Below, one piece after another: positions 21,290 through 24,159 of a stretch of 24,159 nt of DNA (positions are counted from its first letter, which is position 1; each line of letters starts with the position of its first letter). The translations under genes were made by a program, and so were the position numbers. The stretch spans positions 1-24,159 of the forward strand of contig CAZWVH010000047.1 in the NCBI GenBank assembly GCA_964636945.1, given 5' to 3'. This DNA comes from CAZADA01 sp964636945. GTDB taxonomy: Bacteria > Pseudomonadota > Alphaproteobacteria > Caulobacterales > Maricaulaceae. Under the pieces are notes generated by a model, which saw only the letters and a list, made by a program, of their open reading frames with translations, made no database searches and was not told where the DNA came from.

Positions 21290-23920
21290 ATGCTGAGCCC
21301 GGCCAATCACGACCTTGATAGCGATTACTCGGCCGACGCCAAATCCAACCGGGTGGTCAGCAAACGCGCCGCCTTGCGCAGGGCCGCGTTTTGGGGATTG
21401 GCGGCCTTGGTATTTTCCGCGGCCTGTGTCGCCATGTTGGCGCCGCGGGCCGCTGGTCCGGGCGGACTGGTGTTTCTGTTGGCGCTCGCCGCGGGCGGAC
21501 TTGTGTTTCTCTATCTGATCGCCTCGGGTGGGAGCGAAAGTGGCGTATTAACCGGCCGATCAGCTGCATCCGCATCGTCAGGCCGCATAGATCAACGCGC
21601 TGTTCGCGATGCTGTTTCAGCGTTTAATCGCTTGCCCGATCCAGCGTTGTTAGTGAATGCCGACGGCGCGCCCTATTTGGGCAATGACGCATTCCACAAA
21701 CTGGTGGATGCGGCCGGTGTCATGTCGGACAGCGCACGACCTGTTGGATTTGATCGACTTTTGGGCGCACATCCATCCATTGGCGCTGCGATTTTTCGAT
21801 TGGGCAGGGCCGCGCGCCGCGGTGAGCACCACACCGAGCGATTGCCAGCGGCGCCCTTTGGCGTGGATCAGGACATGCGGCGCTTTGACTTGGATGTGAC
21901 GCCATTAGAGGGCGGCGGCGCCATGTGGCGGGCGCGCCCGATAGCTTTGCGCGAAGATGATGCCGAGGACGTCTTCAGCAGCGACACTCTGCTTGATGAT
22001 GCGCCGGTGGGCTTCTTTTGCGCCAGCCAGGACGGGCGTGTGGCCTATATGAACCAAACATTGCGCACCTGGCTTGGCCCCGGTGCGGAGCGACCGGACC
22101 TGCGGATTGGTCATTTTATTGGTGGAGATGCGGCCCGCGCCCTTGCGCGCCCTCGCGCCGGCGGATCGGTCACGCGCGCGGAGATTACTTTAAAGGCGCG
22201 CGATGGCATTGTGTCGCCGGCTTTGGTGGTGACCGCATGGCCGGATCATGACCACGATCGGCTTTCACGATCATTGGTCTACGCGCGTGCAGGCGGCGGC
22301 GCGCCCGTCGGTGTGGCCCAGGCGGTTGCGGCTCCCGACATTGCTCAAGCCGGCGCCAGTCTAGACGCCATGTTTGCGAACGCTCCATTTGGTGTGGCGC
22401 GATTGGACGGCAAGCCCGGCGATGGGGCCGTGATTGCGGATGCCAACCCCGCATTTCTGGATATGACCGACGGCGCTGGCGCGCCGGGGGCTCGGTTTTC
22501 CGAACTGTTCGCGGTGGATGATGAGCGCTCGCGCGAGCGCCTCGACAACGGCCAAGCCGACGCCCGCAGTCCAGTGGAATGCATTCTCACCACCACCGAA
22601 GGGCGCACTGAATCCCCGCGTTACGTGCATATCTTCTTTGCGCCGGAGGGCCGGGGCCGGTTGACGGCCTACGTCCTCGATGTCAGCGATCGCAAGACGT
22701 TAGAAAGCCAACTCTCCCATTCCCGGCGTATGCAAGCGATCGGCGATTTGGCGGGCGGCGTGGCCCACGACATCAACAATAAGCTGACGGCCATGCAGCA
22801 TTCGGCTGATGACCTCAAACTTCGCCACCCCGTAGGCGACCCGTCCTACGATACGGTCAAGAAGCTGGAGCAAAACATCAGCGGCGCCGCGGCCATGGTG
22901 CGCCATTTGCTCGCCTATGCGCGTCGCGAAGTGGTGCGCCCAGAAGTGATTGACGTTCCCGCCTTCATCTCAAGTCATAGCGTGTGGATGCGTCAGGTGC
23001 TCCATCGCGGGGTCAAACTTGAGACGGAACTCAACCGGGCCCCGGCCATCAAAATGGGGTTGAGCCAGCTTGAACAATCGCTGCTCAACCTTGTGACCAA
23101 CGCCAGCTACGCCATGAAGAACAACGGCACGCTGGGTGGAGACATCGAAGACGCGCGTGGCACCGTGCGTATTCGCACTGGCATCGCCACGCCCGAAGAG
23201 CGCGCCCGCGCCGGCGTGCCTGAGGACGGTCTTGATTACGCCGTGATGGAAGTGTCCGACACGGGGTGTGGGATCCCCGAAGATCAGCTCGATCAGGTCT
23301 TCGATCCATTCTTCACGACAAAAAAGGCGGGTGAAGGCACGGGTCTCGGATTGTCCACCGTGTTTGGCGCCACCAAACAGGCGGGCGGGTATTTGGACGT
23401 GGAAAGTAAAGTGGACGAGGGAACGACCTTCCGCTTGATCTTTCCCGCATGCGATCCCAAGGAAGCGGCCGCCGCTGAGGAAGCGCGACTGGAGAAAGCG
23501 CGCAAGGCTGAAATCGACCGCGCCATTGCCGAAACCGACGATTTGTCAGGTACTGACCGAGTCATGTTTGTCGATGACGAGCCTGGCGTGCGCCAGTTCG
23601 CTGTGCGTATGCTCAAGAGTCAGGGCTATGACGTGATCGAAGCGCGCGATGGCGCCGAAGCGCTTGAATTGTTGGAAGAATACGCGGGCAAGGTGGATCT
23701 GCTGGTTTCAGACATTATTATGCCGGAGAAGAACGGCATTGAGCTATTGAACGAAGCCAAGCCGCACCTGGGTGATGCTGCGGTGATCCTGGTCTCTGGC
23801 TACACCCAGTCGCACTATTCCGACATTCTGGAGCAAAATCCGGATGTGCGCTTCTTGATGAAGCCCTACACGCTTGATCAATTGGTGCGCGCAGTGAAAG
23901 CCGCGCTCGCGACCCGGTAG
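21290..23920 (+). CDS. cckA: CckA-type hybrid sensor histidine kinase with PAS domains
   Basis: CckA feeds phosphate through ChpT to CtrA and CpdR to control the alphaproteobacterial cell cycle, and reverses as a phosphatase. The 876-residue protein has two TM helices (about 32-50 and 56-78), three PAS-like regions (starting near 100, 233 and 358), a HisKA domain with His493 in GGVAHDINNKLTA, and an HATPase domain with Asn604, Asp657 in SDTGCGIP and the GTGLGLS box. A linker of charged helix leads to a receiver with Asp808 in SDIIMPEKNG and Lys858. All catalytic boxes are intact. It is longer than Caulobacter CckA (about 690), and the H-box HDINNK differs from the usual HDFNNL. The ATG at 21290 has GGAGAG 10 nt upstream; a GTG at 21251 lacks an SD. 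It is followed by recA. Confidence 0.88.
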   Translation: MLSPANHDLDSDYSADAKSNRVVSKRAALRRAAFWGLAALVFSAACVAMLAPRAAGPGGLVFLLALAAGGLVFLYLIASGGSESGVLTGRSAASASSGRIDQRAVRDAVSAFNRLPDPALLVNADGAPYLGNDAFHKLVDAAGVMSDSARPVGFDRLLGAHPSIGAAIFRLGRAARRGEHHTERLPAAPFGVDQDMRRFDLDVTPLEGGGAMWRARPIALREDDAEDVFSSDTLLDDAPVGFFCASQDGRVAYMNQTLRTWLGPGAERPDLRIGHFIGGDAARALARPRAGGSVTRAEITLKARDGIVSPALVVTAWPDHDHDRLSRSLVYARAGGGAPVGVAQAVAAPDIAQAGASLDAMFANAPFGVARLDGKPGDGAVIADANPAFLDMTDGAGAPGARFSELFAVDDERSRERLDNGQADARSPVECILTTTEGRTESPRYVHIFFAPEGRGRLTAYVLDVSDRKTLESQLSHSRRMQAIGDLAGGVAHDINNKLTAMQHSADDLKLRHPVGDPSYDTVKKLEQNISGAAAMVRHLLAYARREVVRPEVIDVPAFISSHSVWMRQVLHRGVKLETELNRAPAIKMGLSQLEQSLLNLVTNASYAMKNNGTLGGDIEDARGTVRIRTGIATPEERARAGVPEDGLDYAVMEVSDTGCGIPEDQLDQVFDPFFTTKKAGEGTGLGLSTVFGATKQAGGYLDVESKVDEGTTFRLIFPACDPKEAAAAEEARLEKARKAEIDRAIAETDDLSGTDRVMFVDDEPGVRQFAVRMLKSQGYDVIEARDGAEALELLEEYAGKVDLLVSDIIMPEKNGIELLNEAKPHLGDAAVILVSGYTQSHYSDILEQNPDVRFLMKPYTLDQLVRAVKAALATR

Positions 23921-23945
23921 AGTCGGGCGCAAGGAATTCGGTGGC

Positions 23946-23960
23946 GTTCGATTAATGTTC
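23946..23960 (+). promoter_or_regulatory. LexA operator (SOS box) of recA
   Basis: GTTC-GATTAAT-GTTC is an exact match to the alphaproteobacterial LexA consensus GTTC-N7-GTTC. It lies about 100 bp before recA. TTGCGT (23961-23966) and TTAGAT (23983-23988), separated by 16 bp, may be the -35 and -10, so LexA bound here would sit at the promoter edge and repress recA until DNA damage. Confidence 0.85.
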
Positions 23961-24052
23961 TTGCGTTGTTTTTGAAATGATCTTAGATTGTCGTTCTACA
24001 CAGACTCATGGTCCTCAGGGCAGGACTGCAACGAGCAATGGACGAGATCGTT

Positions 24053-24159
24053 ATGGCGGAGCCAAGTTTACGCGTGGTTGAGCAGAACAGCGAAAAGCAA
24101 AGCGATAAGCAACGGGCGCTGGAAGCCGCGCTCGGGCAAATCGACAAAGCCTTCGGCAA
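24053..24159 (+). CDS. recA: RecA recombinase, 5' end only
   Basis: The window ends inside this gene. The visible N-terminus contains MAEPSLRVVEQ and, after a Lys/Ser-rich stretch, RALEAALGQIDKAFG, which is the conserved start of alphaproteobacterial RecA (ALEAAL..I...FGKGS). RecA binds single-stranded DNA, drives strand exchange and triggers LexA self-cleavage. In-frame ATGs occur at 24008, 24038 and 24053; none has a strong SD, and 24053 best matches the family N-terminus, with 24038 a real alternative. An SOS box lies upstream. Confidence 0.88.
   Translation, partial: MAEPSLRVVEQNSEKQSDKQRALEAALGQIDKAFG

Noticed and set aside
1..24159. CRISPR array, tRNA, rRNA, insertion sequence, prophage or origin
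   Set aside because: No repeated spacer units, cloverleaf-like or rRNA sequence, transposase or integrase motif, or dense DnaA-box cluster was seen. Two near-DnaA boxes are not enough for an origin.

Overview
This 24 kb window is ordinary-looking, gene-dense, GC-rich bacterial chromosome. It most likely comes from an alphaproteobacterium of the Caulobacterales/Maricaulales (Hyphomonadaceae-like) type. The evidence is a CckA-type multi-PAS hybrid kinase directly upstream of recA, an alphaproteobacterial SOS box (GTTC-N7-GTTC) in front of recA, the order xseA / DUF2093 / M23 peptidase opposite purD, and a DUF374-waaA-lpxK lipid A cluster next to a CtpA-like phosphatase. I see no tRNA, rRNA, transposase, phage gene or CRISPR array.

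Layout. (1) 3-209 is the tail of a membrane protein. (2) 431-1768 is an exported pectin-acetylesterase-family hydrolase ended by a strong hairpin terminator. (3) 1839-2603 (minus) is an RluB-type pseudouridine synthase, divergent from a plus-strand run of a TerB-like membrane protein, tadA, a GNAT acetyltransferase and a small DUF4345-like membrane protein (2709-5038). (4) On the minus strand, 8557 down to 5044 holds a methyltransferase, purD and an exported metal-dependent amidohydrolase. (5) On the plus strand, 8612-11723 holds xseA, a DUF2093 protein, an exported M23 peptidase and a small membrane protein. (6) An LpxL-like acyltransferase (minus) is divergent from an exported M28 peptidase (plus). 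(7) A tightly overlapping minus-strand operon (18931 down to 14071) holds a DUF374 acyltransferase, waaA, lpxK, trhO and a GST; a CtpA-like tyrosine phosphatase is divergent from it. (8) A small hybrid kinase with a degraded ATP-binding domain (minus) faces away from cckA (plus), which is followed by the SOS box and the 5' end of recA.

Functionally the window combines outer-membrane lipid A synthesis, RNA modification (RluB, TadA, TrhO), purine synthesis, DNA repair (XseA, RecA), exported hydrolases, and cell-cycle phosphorelay signalling. No complete unknown multi-gene system stands out. The most interesting items are the pseudokinase-like hybrid protein divergent from an unusual CckA, the CtpA-like phosphatase facing the lipid A operon, an M28 peptidase lacking the usual first zinc-binding His, and an 18-nt leader repeated almost exactly in front of two unrelated genes.

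Start codons were chosen by Shine-Dalgarno (SD) spacing and family N-termini. All functions are read from motifs; no database search was possible.
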